A stretch of 64,000 bases of DNA. Origin: Embleya scabrispora DSM 41855. GTDB taxonomy: Bacteria > Actinomycetota > Actinomycetes > Streptomycetales > Streptomycetaceae. Positions 58,013-64,000 of the stretch are shown one piece after another (position 1 is the stretch's first letter; every line of letters starts with the position of its first letter). The stretch covers positions 62,811-126,810 of the forward strand of contig NZ_KB889561.1 in NCBI RefSeq assembly GCF_000372745.1, in the 5' to 3' direction. The notes below the pieces were generated by a model. That model made no database searches. It was not told the DNA's origin and worked only from the letters and a program-made list of their open reading frames with translations. The position numbers and the translations under genes were made by a program.

Positions 58013-58565
58013 GACAGGCTCTCCCATCCGGCGAGGGAGCACGGACCGGCACCGCGAGCGGAGCAGCCCGTCGACACGTCCGGGCGTTCGGGAGACACGC
58101 GCGCGAGGACCATGCGGCGCAGTCAACCATCTCCCCGCACCGGCCACAGCCCCTCGGTCAAGGTCCGGACCCGGATCACCACCTCGGTACGCCTTCCACA
58201 CCCACGACGGCTCCCCCGCCCGGGGCACACGTGGGCATGCCCGCCGCTGCCCCGGAACCGGCGAGGAGCCGACGTGGACCCACGTACGTGGTGGCGCGAA
58301 ATGGCCGGTCCGACGCCAGGTCACCGGCGCCGACCGGCTCGGGCGCGGCGCCGCGGCGCGTTCGGCATGGTCGCCGAACGGGTCGTGCGCACCCGTCGCG
58401 ACACGTGGCATTGGGAGCACGAGGGCAAGCGGGTCGCGTACACCCCCGATCCGGGCCGGGCGGGACACACGCCACGACGACCGCATGGGCCGGGATCGAC
58501 CGGCGGTGGCCGAGGCCGGGCGCGCCGAATCGCACGGTTCGGGTGGTCGGCCGGCGCACCCCAGT

Positions 58566-58722
58566 GCCTCGCGCGATGAGACGCTGTCCCATCCGCGCTG
58601 TGTCCATCAGATCCTCAAGCGCCATTTCGCGCGCTACACGCCGGAGTTCGTCGAGGAGACCTGCGGGGCGCCGGTGGAGTCGTTCCTGCGGGTGTGTCGG
58701 GCGTTGACCGAGAGCGGGCGCG
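58566..58722 (+). pseudogene. Remnant of formate dehydrogenase alpha subunit (molybdopterin oxidoreductase)
   Basis: The frame encodes DETLSHPRCVHQILKRHFARYTPEFVEETCGAPVESFLRVCRALTESG, which matches an internal segment of the large formate dehydrogenase catalytic subunit (ILKRHFARYTPEMV..VCG and LTENSG are diagnostic). The rest of the ~900-aa protein is absent. It joins directly to an NrfD remnant in another frame. Confidence 0.72.
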
Positions 58723-58842
58723 GCACTGCTCGCGGGCTCGCTGTGCACGCGCTTCGGCGTCTTCGCCGCAGGCATGGCCTCGGCTCACGACTCCAAGTAC
58801 ACCGTCATCCCCCAACGCGAACGCCTCACGGCCGCCTCGTGA
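58715..58842 (+). pseudogene. C-terminal remnant of NrfD/polysulphide-reductase-like membrane subunit
   Basis: Starting around 58715, a frame reads GAALLAGSLCTRFGVFAAGMASAHDSKYTVIPQRERLTAAS and ends in TGA. This is the conserved C-terminus of NrfD-type quinol anchor subunits found at the end of streptomycete formate dehydrogenase operons. Together with the fdhA remnant it marks a deletion that removed the middle of an fdhA-fdhB-nrfD operon. Confidence 0.7.
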
Positions 58843-58899
58843 CCCGTGTGACCCGTGTGACCCGTGTGACCCGCGTGACCCTCGTGACCCTCGTGACCC
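58837..58899 (+). repeat. 9-bp tandem repeat ([TG][CT]GTGACCC, 7 copies)
   Basis: Seven near-identical units (TCGTGACCC, GTGTGACCC x3, GCGTGACCC, TCGTGACCC x2) begin within the last codons of the NrfD remnant, whose TCGTGA is the first unit. Only the first two bases of the unit vary. It sits at the deletion scar and may be the product of slippage. Confidence 0.85.
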
Positions 58900-59095
58900 G
58901 CCGAAGCCTCACGCCGCCGCACCGCACCCGGTCGCAGCGCTCACGACCCGCCCCTACCCGGGGCCGACCTTCCGATAATCCGCAAGACGGCTGCCACGAA
59001 CGAAGTTGGAGACGAATCGGGGCGACGTAGAATCGAAGTGCGACACGCCCCTTTTTCGCGTGCCGAACCACCTGCGACGGACCAGACTGGCACCC

Positions 59096-59413
59096 ATGAA
59101 GGATCACGAGGGCTCGGCGACCGTGGTCCTGCCGAGCGGACGGCGGATCGGCGTGTACGCGATCGTGGACGCGGACGACGAACACCTCTACGACCCGGGG
59201 CCGGACGCGACACCGATCGGCTGGTCGGCGACGCTGCGCCCGAAGAGCCCGGCGGCCCGCCCCGACCTGCACGAGATCTACCGGGCGGGCCAGGGACGGC
59301 TGTGTCTCCCTTGCGGCACACGCGGCCGCTTCCTGGTGGTCGGCATCCGGATCGGGGCCGGCCATCCCGACCACATCGACATCATGGGCACCGGCGACCC
59401 CATGAGCGAGTGA
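59096..59413 (+). CDS. Small hypothetical protein
   Basis: A 105-aa beta-rich protein: KDHEGSATVVLPSGRRIGVYAIVDADDEHLYDPGPDATPIGWSATLRP, then RPDLHEIYRAGQGRLCLPCGTRGRFLVVGIRIGAGHPDHIDIMGTGDPM. It contains a CLPC pair but no other known motif. No good Shine-Dalgarno precedes the ATG at 59096. The frame is open 90 nt further up, where the encoded residues (MTNR- and CDTPLFRVPNHLRRTR-like) are not convincing. Function unknown. Confidence 0.55.
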   Translation: MKDHEGSATVVLPSGRRIGVYAIVDADDEHLYDPGPDATPIGWSATLRPKSPAARPDLHEIYRAGQGRLCLPCGTRGRFLVVGIRIGAGHPDHIDIMGTGDPMSE

Positions 59414-59536
59414 CCTTCTCGCCGGGCAGGCCGCCGTCCTTCGCCGCGCACCCGCACGTTCCGACGGGCGGGGCGAACATGGCATCGGGTGTCCGGCCTG
59501 ATCGCCCTGCCCGGGGTCACACGCACCACACGCCGG

Positions 59537-60190
59537 TCACGGCGCGGCCTCGACCCGGCCCGCGAGGTCCTTGTCCAGTTCGACTCTCACCAATGCCGCC
59601 GCGAATCGCGCCAAGTCGTCGCCGTCGACCAGTTCGGCCAAAGCCTCGGACGATTTCGGCAGTCCGACGCGGCCCGCGCCGTCGAGCGCCTTCCGGTCGA
59701 GGACCGGGCGCAGGAAGGGCCAGATTCCCTGGGCCTCGCGGCAGAAGATACGGGCGCCGGACGGGCCGATACCGGGGAACGCCTGAAGCAGTTCCTCGAC
59801 GCGGTCCCGCTGCTTGTCCGCGTCGCCGGCAAGCCGGCGCAGGTCGCCCCCGTAGCGTTCGCGGACGAGGACGGCGCACTCGCCGAGCCGGGTCGCGGTG
59901 CTCTCGTCGTAGCGCACATAATGCGCCCGCCCGAGCGCGTCCACCCGCTGCTGCCAGGTCAGTTCGGCCATGCCCTTGGGGGTCCCGCCACCCGCGTCGA
60001 ACAGTTCGCGAGCGGCGTGGACGGCGATCGACGCCTTGATCCGGGTGGCCGTCAGGTTGCTCAGCACCAACAACTGCCACAGCGGTGCGGGCGTGTCCGC
60101 GACACGGATGCCCGCTTCCTCGGCATACGTGGTTCCCGCCTCGGACAGCACGGCGTTCACCCGTCGGTCTTCGGTGTGGGTCGTACTCAT
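59537..60190 (-). CDS. Helix-hairpin-helix protein, HhH-GPD/endonuclease III-like
   Basis: 217 aa with GGGAGG before the ATG. The helical body (LWQLLVLSNLTATRIKASIAVHAARELFDAGGGTPKGMAELTWQQRVDALGRAHYVRYDESTATRLGECA) and the hairpin ELLQAFPGIGPSGARIFCREAQGIWPFLRPVLDRKAL resemble the endonuclease III superfamily, where GIGP marks the DNA-binding hairpin. The C-terminal [4Fe-4S] Cys cluster is absent. The catalytic Lys and Asp of true glycosylases are not clear; a D follows in RPVLDRKAL. It is probably a DNA-binding HhH protein with possible glycosylase activity. Confidence 0.75.
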   Translation of the reverse strand: MSTTHTEDRRVNAVLSEAGTTYAEEAGIRVADTPAPLWQLLVLSNLTATRIKASIAVHAARELFDAGGGTPKGMAELTWQQRVDALGRAHYVRYDESTATRLGECAVLVRERYGGDLRRLAGDADKQRDRVEELLQAFPGIGPSGARIFCREAQGIWPFLRPVLDRKALDGAGRVGLPKSSEALAELVDGDDLARFAAALVRVELDKDLAGRVEAAP

Positions 60191-60368
60191 GATTCGCCTC
60201 CCACCTCCGGCTACCCGACGGCACACGATCGAATCCGCCGACGTGCCAGGTGGTCCCTTGCCCGCTTTCGGCACGGGTCCCGCGGCGCCACCGGACGACC
60301 CGAGCGCCGTCGTGTCCGCACGTCGACTGCCCGGGCCGTCCCATGAGGTCAACTATGTCGGCAAAGTC

Positions 60369-61586
60369 CTACTCGGTGACGCGCAGCAGCCGGTTCGGTG
60401 ACCCGCTGCCCGGGTTGCCGATCCGGCCCGGCGTGGCCGCCGCGATCAACGCCTTCTGTACCTCGGCCGGCGTCGCGGTGGGGTGCGCGGACAGGTAGAT
60501 CGCCGCAGCGCCGCTGACATGGGGTGTCGCCATGGATGTCCCACTCGCCGTCAGGGTGTCGGTGTCGGTGTCGTTCCACGTGGAGACGATGTCGGTCCCG
60601 GGCGCGAACAGATCCGTGCATTTACCGTAGTTCGAGAACGACGCCCGCCTGTCCGACTTGTCGGAGCTCTGCACCGTGATCGTTTCGGGAAGTCGGCCGG
60701 GCGAGTAGTCGCAGGCATTCGCGCTGTCGTTGCCCGATCCCGCGACATAGGTGACCCCGGCGGCGATCGAGGCGCGGACGGCCTTCTCCTTGGCCGCGCT
60801 CACGCTGCCGCGAATGCTCATGTTGGCCACGGCCGGCAGGACCGCGTGTGCCGTCACCCAGTCGACGCCCTGGATCACTTGCGACGTGCTTGCCGAGTTG
60901 GCGCAGCCGATCACCCGCACCGAGACCAGCTTGACCTGTTTGGCGATGCCGTAGTCACGGCTGCCCAGGATGCCCGCGACATGTGTCCCGTGTCCGTTGC
61001 AGTCGAGGCCGTTGTTGCCGTCGCCTACCGCGTCGAATCCGACACTCGCCCGCCCCTCGAACTGTTTGTGTGAGATCCGGATACCGGTGTCGATCACGTA
61101 GGCGGTGACATTCGCCGCGCTGTTGGGGTAGGTGTAGTTCCGATCGAGCGGCAGCTTCGCCTGGTCCGCCCGGTCCAGCCCCCACGACGGAGGATCGGCC
61201 TGCGTGTCGGTGATCTCGTCCACGCCGTCCTGCTCCACGAACGCCACGCGCGGGTCGGCCGCGACCCGGCGTGCCTGATGCTCACTCATTTCGGCCGCGT
61301 ACCCCGACAGCGCGGAACCGTACGTCTGCCGCACCTTGCCGCCGTAGGAGCCGGCGAGCGCAGCGGAGCGCTCTCGCACGCCCGTCGCGGCGCGGGCGTC
61401 GTCCCGCAGAACCACGATGTAGCGACCGGGTATGGGATGGGTCGCGGCGGCGACGCGCCCTTCCACAGCCGTGGCCCGCTCCCGGGCACCGGCGGCCTGT
61501 GCCGAAGTGGTGCCGGAAATCGTGACAAGGGCGCACGCCCCGGCCAGGACCGCGGTCGTGATCCTGCCGTACGTTCGTCTGAACAC
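60369..61586 (-). CDS. Secreted subtilisin-like serine protease (S8, proteinase K/thermitase type)
   Basis: A 405-aa extracellular protease. A signal peptide (RITTAVLAGACALVTISGTTSAQAAG) is followed by an inhibitor I9 propeptide (IPGRYIVVLRDDARAATGVRERSAALAGSYGGKVRQTYGSALSGYAAEMSEHQARRVAADPRVAFVEQD), then the catalytic domain with Asp166 (VIDTGIR), His199 (NGHGTHVAG) and Ser351 (SGTSMATPH). GGGAG lies 7 nt before the GTG start. The prodomain acts as an intramolecular chaperone and is removed on maturation. It is divergent from the sigma factor gene across 449 bp. Confidence 0.93.
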   Translation of the reverse strand: MFRRTYGRITTAVLAGACALVTISGTTSAQAAGARERATAVEGRVAAATHPIPGRYIVVLRDDARAATGVRERSAALAGSYGGKVRQTYGSALSGYAAEMSEHQARRVAADPRVAFVEQDGVDEITDTQADPPSWGLDRADQAKLPLDRNYTYPNSAANVTAYVIDTGIRISHKQFEGRASVGFDAVGDGNNGLDCNGHGTHVAGILGSRDYGIAKQVKLVSVRVIGCANSASTSQVIQGVDWVTAHAVLPAVANMSIRGSVSAAKEKAVRASIAAGVTYVAGSGNDSANACDYSPGRLPETITVQSSDKSDRRASFSNYGKCTDLFAPGTDIVSTWNDTDTDTLTASGTSMATPHVSGAAAIYLSAHPTATPAEVQKALIAAATPGRIGNPGSGSPNRLLRVTE

Positions 61587-62035
61587 CGTTGCTCCCAAGG
61601 AGAGTTCGAGCCGCGCCGAAATGACGCGGGTCGGTTCTACTCCGGGATGCGGGTCAACGGTGGCCAACTCTCGCCACTGGCATGAACAGGACGGTGCACC
61701 GGCGGCACTCGAATGTGCGAGCGTGCCGGTGTCCCTTTTGACGTCGAGACTGCCGTCGCCACACGAGGTCGAGGCTGCGGCCGCCGCCCGGCGCGGCGAT
61801 CGACGTCGACTTCCGGGCGCAAAACGCCCACCCTGCGGGCCTCTTGTTCCCGGGCCGGCGATGTCACAGGTGGCGGGGCTGTCTCGTCTCGGGTGTCGAA
61901 GACGGGTCCGATCGGGATGGTGATGGTCATGTGGGTGTTCGTGGCGGGTTGGTCCGGAATCCCGGGGCGGCGGCCGGTGGTGCGGGGTCACCGGGTCGCG
62001 GCCACGACGCCGCGCCCGGCCGAGGGGGCGTGGGC
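61587..62035. other. 449-bp divergent intergenic region
   Basis: It separates the secreted protease gene (minus) and the ECF sigma gene (plus). Overlapping open frames occur on both strands, but none has a ribosome site together with a protein-like sequence; one minus-strand frame starts MTITIPIGPVFDTRDE and then turns to low-complexity sequence. No palindrome stands out. Confidence 0.4.
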
Positions 62036-62959
62036 GTGACGCGGGCCGAGGAGTTCGAGGATCTGCGGCCGCTGCTGTTCTCGATCGCGTACCGCATCCT
62101 GGGCAGCGTGGGTGAGGCCGAGGACGCGGTCCAGGAGACCTGGCTGCGCTACGACACCTCCCGGACCCGGCCCACCTCGACCAAGGCGTTCCTGTCGGCC
62201 GTGGTGACCCGGATCTCGATCGACGTGCTGCGCTCGGCCCGCGTCCGGCGGGAGGAGTACATCGGGCCGTGGTTTCCCGAGCCGTTGCTGAACGACCCCT
62301 ACCAGGACCCGGAGCGCTCGGCGGAACTGGCCGACTCGTTGTCGATGGCGGCCCTGCTGCTGTTGGAGCGGCTCAGCCCACTCGAACGCGCCGTCTTCGT
62401 GCTCCGCGAGGTATTCGCCTTCGGCTTCCCGGAGATCGCCTCGGCCGTGAGTCGCTCGGAGGCGGCGTGCCGCCAACTCGCGGTGCGGGCGCGCCGCCAC
62501 ATGGACGCGGGCCGGCCACGGTTCGAGGCCGATCGACGCGAGCGCGCCGAACTCGCCGAGCGATTCCTCGACGCGTTCCGGGAGGGAGACCTCGACGGGC
62601 TGCGCGAACTCCTCGCTGCGGACGCGCACTTGATCGGCGACAGCGGCGGCAGGGCTCCGCAGTGGTCCGGAGGCGTCTTCGGCGCCGAGAACGTGGCCCG
62701 GCTGCTCGCCACCGTCGTTCCCTCGTTCGTCCGAATCGGCGGCGTCGTGGAACCGCACCAGGTGAACGGCCGGCCGGGAGCGATCCTGCGGGACCGGGAC
62801 GGCAGAGTCCTCAATGCGCTCACGCTCGACATCCTCGACGGGCGGATCCAGACGATCCGCGCGGTGAACAACCCCGACAAGCTGGGGCACCTGGGTCCCG
62901 TGGCGAACGCCTGGGCGGTCCTGCGCGAAACGCAACAGGCCGTCCGGGACGCGGACTGA
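62036..62959 (+). CDS. ECF41-group RNA polymerase sigma factor with SnoaL-like C-terminal extension
   Basis: 307 aa from a GTG with GAGGGGG upstream. Region 2 reads LLFSIAYRILGSVGEAEDAVQETWLRY; region 4 is LSPLERAVFVLREVFAFGFPEIASAVSRSEAACRQLAVRARRHM. Between them is WFPEP (79-83), a match to the WLPEP linker of the ECF41 group. The ~120-residue C-terminal extension has a SnoaL-like fold with DSGGRAPQ and NNPDKLGHL, matching the DGGG and NPDKL motifs that tune activity in this group in place of an anti-sigma factor. Its usual partner (a carboxymuconolactone decarboxylase or similar oxidoreductase gene) is not next to it here. Confidence 0.9.
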   Translation: MTRAEEFEDLRPLLFSIAYRILGSVGEAEDAVQETWLRYDTSRTRPTSTKAFLSAVVTRISIDVLRSARVRREEYIGPWFPEPLLNDPYQDPERSAELADSLSMAALLLLERLSPLERAVFVLREVFAFGFPEIASAVSRSEAACRQLAVRARRHMDAGRPRFEADRRERAELAERFLDAFREGDLDGLRELLAADAHLIGDSGGRAPQWSGGVFGAENVARLLATVVPSFVRIGGVVEPHQVNGRPGAILRDRDGRVLNALTLDILDGRIQTIRAVNNPDKLGHLGPVANAWAVLRETQQAVRDAD

Positions 62960-63046
62960 CCGAACCGGCCGCCCGAGCTTCGCCCTTGCGCGCCCGAGTA
63001 CGGCTCACCCGTCATCGAAGCCGAACCGGGCATCGCCACGACCGCC

Positions 63047-63087
63047 ACCGAAGGTGCCGCCCGGACGCTCCGGGCGGCACCTTCGGT
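63047..63087. terminator. Terminator hairpin with 18-bp stem
   Basis: An 18-bp perfect stem (ACCGAAGGTGCCGCCCGG and its complement) with a 5-nt loop, about 88 bp after the sigma factor stop and ahead of the convergent small gene. Followed closely by a second hairpin. Confidence 0.85.
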
Positions 63088-63096
63088 ACGGCAACG

Positions 63097-63140
63097 CGGT
63101 GGCCCGTCCCGGCGATATCCCCGGCCGGGACGGGCCACCG
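63097..63140. terminator. Second terminator hairpin, 16-bp stem
   Basis: A 16-bp perfect stem (CGGTGGCCCGTCCCGG and its complement) with a 12-nt loop, 9 bp from the first hairpin and 13 bp from the convergent stop codon. The pair makes a strong two-sided barrier. Confidence 0.82.
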
Positions 63141-63153
63141 GTCACGGCTTGCG

Positions 63154-63450
63154 CTACGCGGTCACCATCGTGAACACCGGGTGGATCCTCGGCTGGATGT
63201 CCGGAGCGCCGAGGCCGCGAAGGATCGGGATGATGATCTCGCTGAAGCGTTGGAACGCCTCCTCGGACTCCCACACGTCGACGACGAACCAGCCCTCGGG
63301 GGTGGGCGCGGCGGTGTGCGAGAGCAGGCCCGGTACCGGCCAGTCGGAGGGGCTTTTGACCGGACCGCGGCCACCGGTCACCTGGTCTGCGCTCGCCTCG
63401 TACATGGCCTGGGTCACGCCGGGCATTTCGAGAATCACGATGATCGCCAT
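63154..63450 (-). CDS. Small dimeric alpha/beta-barrel (ABM/stress-response-like) protein
   Basis: 98 aa: AIIVILEMPGVTQAMYEASADQVTG..., a middle GWFVVDVWESEEAFQRFSEIIIPILRGLGAPDIQPRIHPVFTMVTA. The FVVDVWESEEAFQRF helix-strand pattern is that of small dimeric ferredoxin-fold/ABM domains. GGAGG 6 nt before the ATG. Convergent with the sigma factor gene. Function unknown; members of such folds bind small ligands or act as monooxygenases. Confidence 0.75.
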   Translation of the reverse strand: MAIIVILEMPGVTQAMYEASADQVTGGRGPVKSPSDWPVPGLLSHTAAPTPEGWFVVDVWESEEAFQRFSEIIIPILRGLGAPDIQPRIHPVFTMVTA

Positions 63451-63554
63451 GTCGGCCTCCGCCTGCGGGGTGTTTGCGATGTCGGCCCAGTCGACCAGCC
63501 CGATCGATCCCCCCGCACACCGAGCTACGCCGAATGGACCGCGCCGGTCGCCCG

Positions 63555-64000
63555 TCAGCGGTTCGCGGAGGCCACCGAACCGTCCGGCGCCATGGGCGCG
63601 GCCGGCGCCGCCCGGATGCCCCGGTTCTTCAGGTGATGCGGATGCGGACGGGCCCGGGACGACATCGGCGAGCGCACGAATGCCGGCGCCTTCCCGGTCC
63701 GCGTCATCGTGTGGCCGGCGACCGGCGCGATGCCCGGGGCCGACCCGGCGGTCGCGTTCTCCAGGAATCGCAGGAGTTCCACCGGGAAGGGCAGGACGAC
63801 GGTCGAGTTCTTCTCGGCCGCGACCTCGACGATGGTCTGCAGCAGCCGCAGTTGCAGCGCCGCGGGACTGCGCGCCATCACGTCGGCCGCGGAGGAGAGC
63901 TTGCGCGACGCCTGGAACTCGCCGTCGGCGGTGATGATCCGCGAGCGCCGTTCCCGCTCGGCCTCGGCCTGCCTGGACATCGACCGTTTCATCGACTCGG
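63555..64000 (-). CDS. SPFH/Band 7 (stomatin-like) membrane protein, C-terminal part (5' end outside window)
   Basis: The visible 148 codons encode the C-terminal half of a stomatin/prohibitin-like protein: [75 protein letters not shown], which is the well-conserved coiled-coil and end region of actinomycete SPFH proteins. A poorly conserved, Pro/Ala-rich ~60-residue tail follows. The N-terminal membrane anchor and SPFH core lie beyond the window. Such proteins scaffold membrane microdomains and regulate proteases. Confidence 0.88.
   Translation of the reverse strand, partial: ESMKRSMSRQAEAERERRSRIITADGEFQASRKLSSAADVMARSPAALQLRLLQTIVEVAAEKNSTVVLPFPVELLRFLENATAGSAPGIAPVAGHTMTRTGKAPAFVRSPMSSRARPHPHHLKNRGIRAAPAAPMAPDGSVASANR

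Noticed and set aside
58231-58707. Plus-strand 158-codon frame in the region with the formate dehydrogenase remnant
   Set aside because: Basic low-complexity shadow; the fdh homology is in another frame.
58837-58899. 9-bp repeat considered as a CRISPR-like array
   Set aside because: Units are contiguous with no spacers and far too short; no cas genes nearby.
61637-61930. Minus-strand ORF starting MTITIPIGPVFDTRDE upstream of the protease gene
   Set aside because: A promising start but the rest is Arg/Pro-rich and overlaps other open frames; no ribosome site.
1-64000. Transposases, integrases, tRNA and rRNA genes, attachment sites
   Set aside because: None could be recognised by eye; a tRNAscan or IS search could still find a missed one.

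Overview
The window looks like chromosome from a high-GC actinomycete of the Streptomyces/Kitasatospora/Embleya type. G+C is very high, GTG starts are frequent, stop-start (ATGA) overlaps are common, there are many TetR regulators, and several families are typical of streptomycetes: an anti-sigma HATPase with a SpoIIE phosphatase, an ECF41 sigma factor, MalR/AglA maltose genes and an SPFH protein. I see no rRNA, tRNA, CRISPR array or complete insertion sequence. Layout. (1) 1-19465 is a type VII secretion (T7SS)-like island: the tail of an unknown protein, an EccC/EssC-type triple ATPase, a long hairpin, two paralogous WXG100-like proteins whose WxG turn is replaced by KASPALQ, a 341-aa WXG-like protein with a polar C-terminal region, a divergent 2759-aa giant protein, a right-handed beta-helix protein fused to an EccA/CbxX-type AAA+ ATPase (translationally coupled to the giant), and a membrane-anchored collagen-like stalk carrying a ricin-type lectin. 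It is the most unusual part of the window. (2) 19466-34388 carries a HATPase/PP2C signalling pair, then several regulator/target pairs. Three divergent pairs (TetR/alpha-beta hydrolase, SDR/TetR, TetR/DUF385) each have two palindromic operators between the genes; a TetR/ketopantoate-reductase/esterase group shares a GGTACCAC motif. An MMPL transporter, a P450 and a decayed sensor-kinase fragment also lie here. (3) 34331-41186 is a phosphonate scavenging locus: ABC transporter (binding lipoprotein, two permeases, ATPase), a divergent GntR/UTRA regulator, and a TmpA-like dioxygenase with a TmpB/PhnZ-like HD oxygenase. One 16-bp inverted-repeat site precedes both the transporter operon and the oxygenase operon. 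(4) 41379-45407 has a SnoaL-like protein, a carotenoid oxygenase, a tyrosinase with a His-rich partner, and fragments of a broken esterase. (5) 45538-52404 is a maltose-type locus (malE-malF-malG-aglA-malR) with two copies of a MalR-like operator and a strong terminator. (6) 52516-64000 has small hypothetical proteins, an apparent bifunctional glucosylglycerol-phosphate phosphatase/synthase, a PfkB kinase, an HSL-type esterase, a deletion scar joining formate dehydrogenase and NrfD remnants beside a 9-bp tandem repeat, a HhH-GPD-like protein, a secreted subtilase, an ECF41 sigma factor, a small barrel protein and the end of an SPFH-domain protein. All functions are read from motifs and context; no database search was run.
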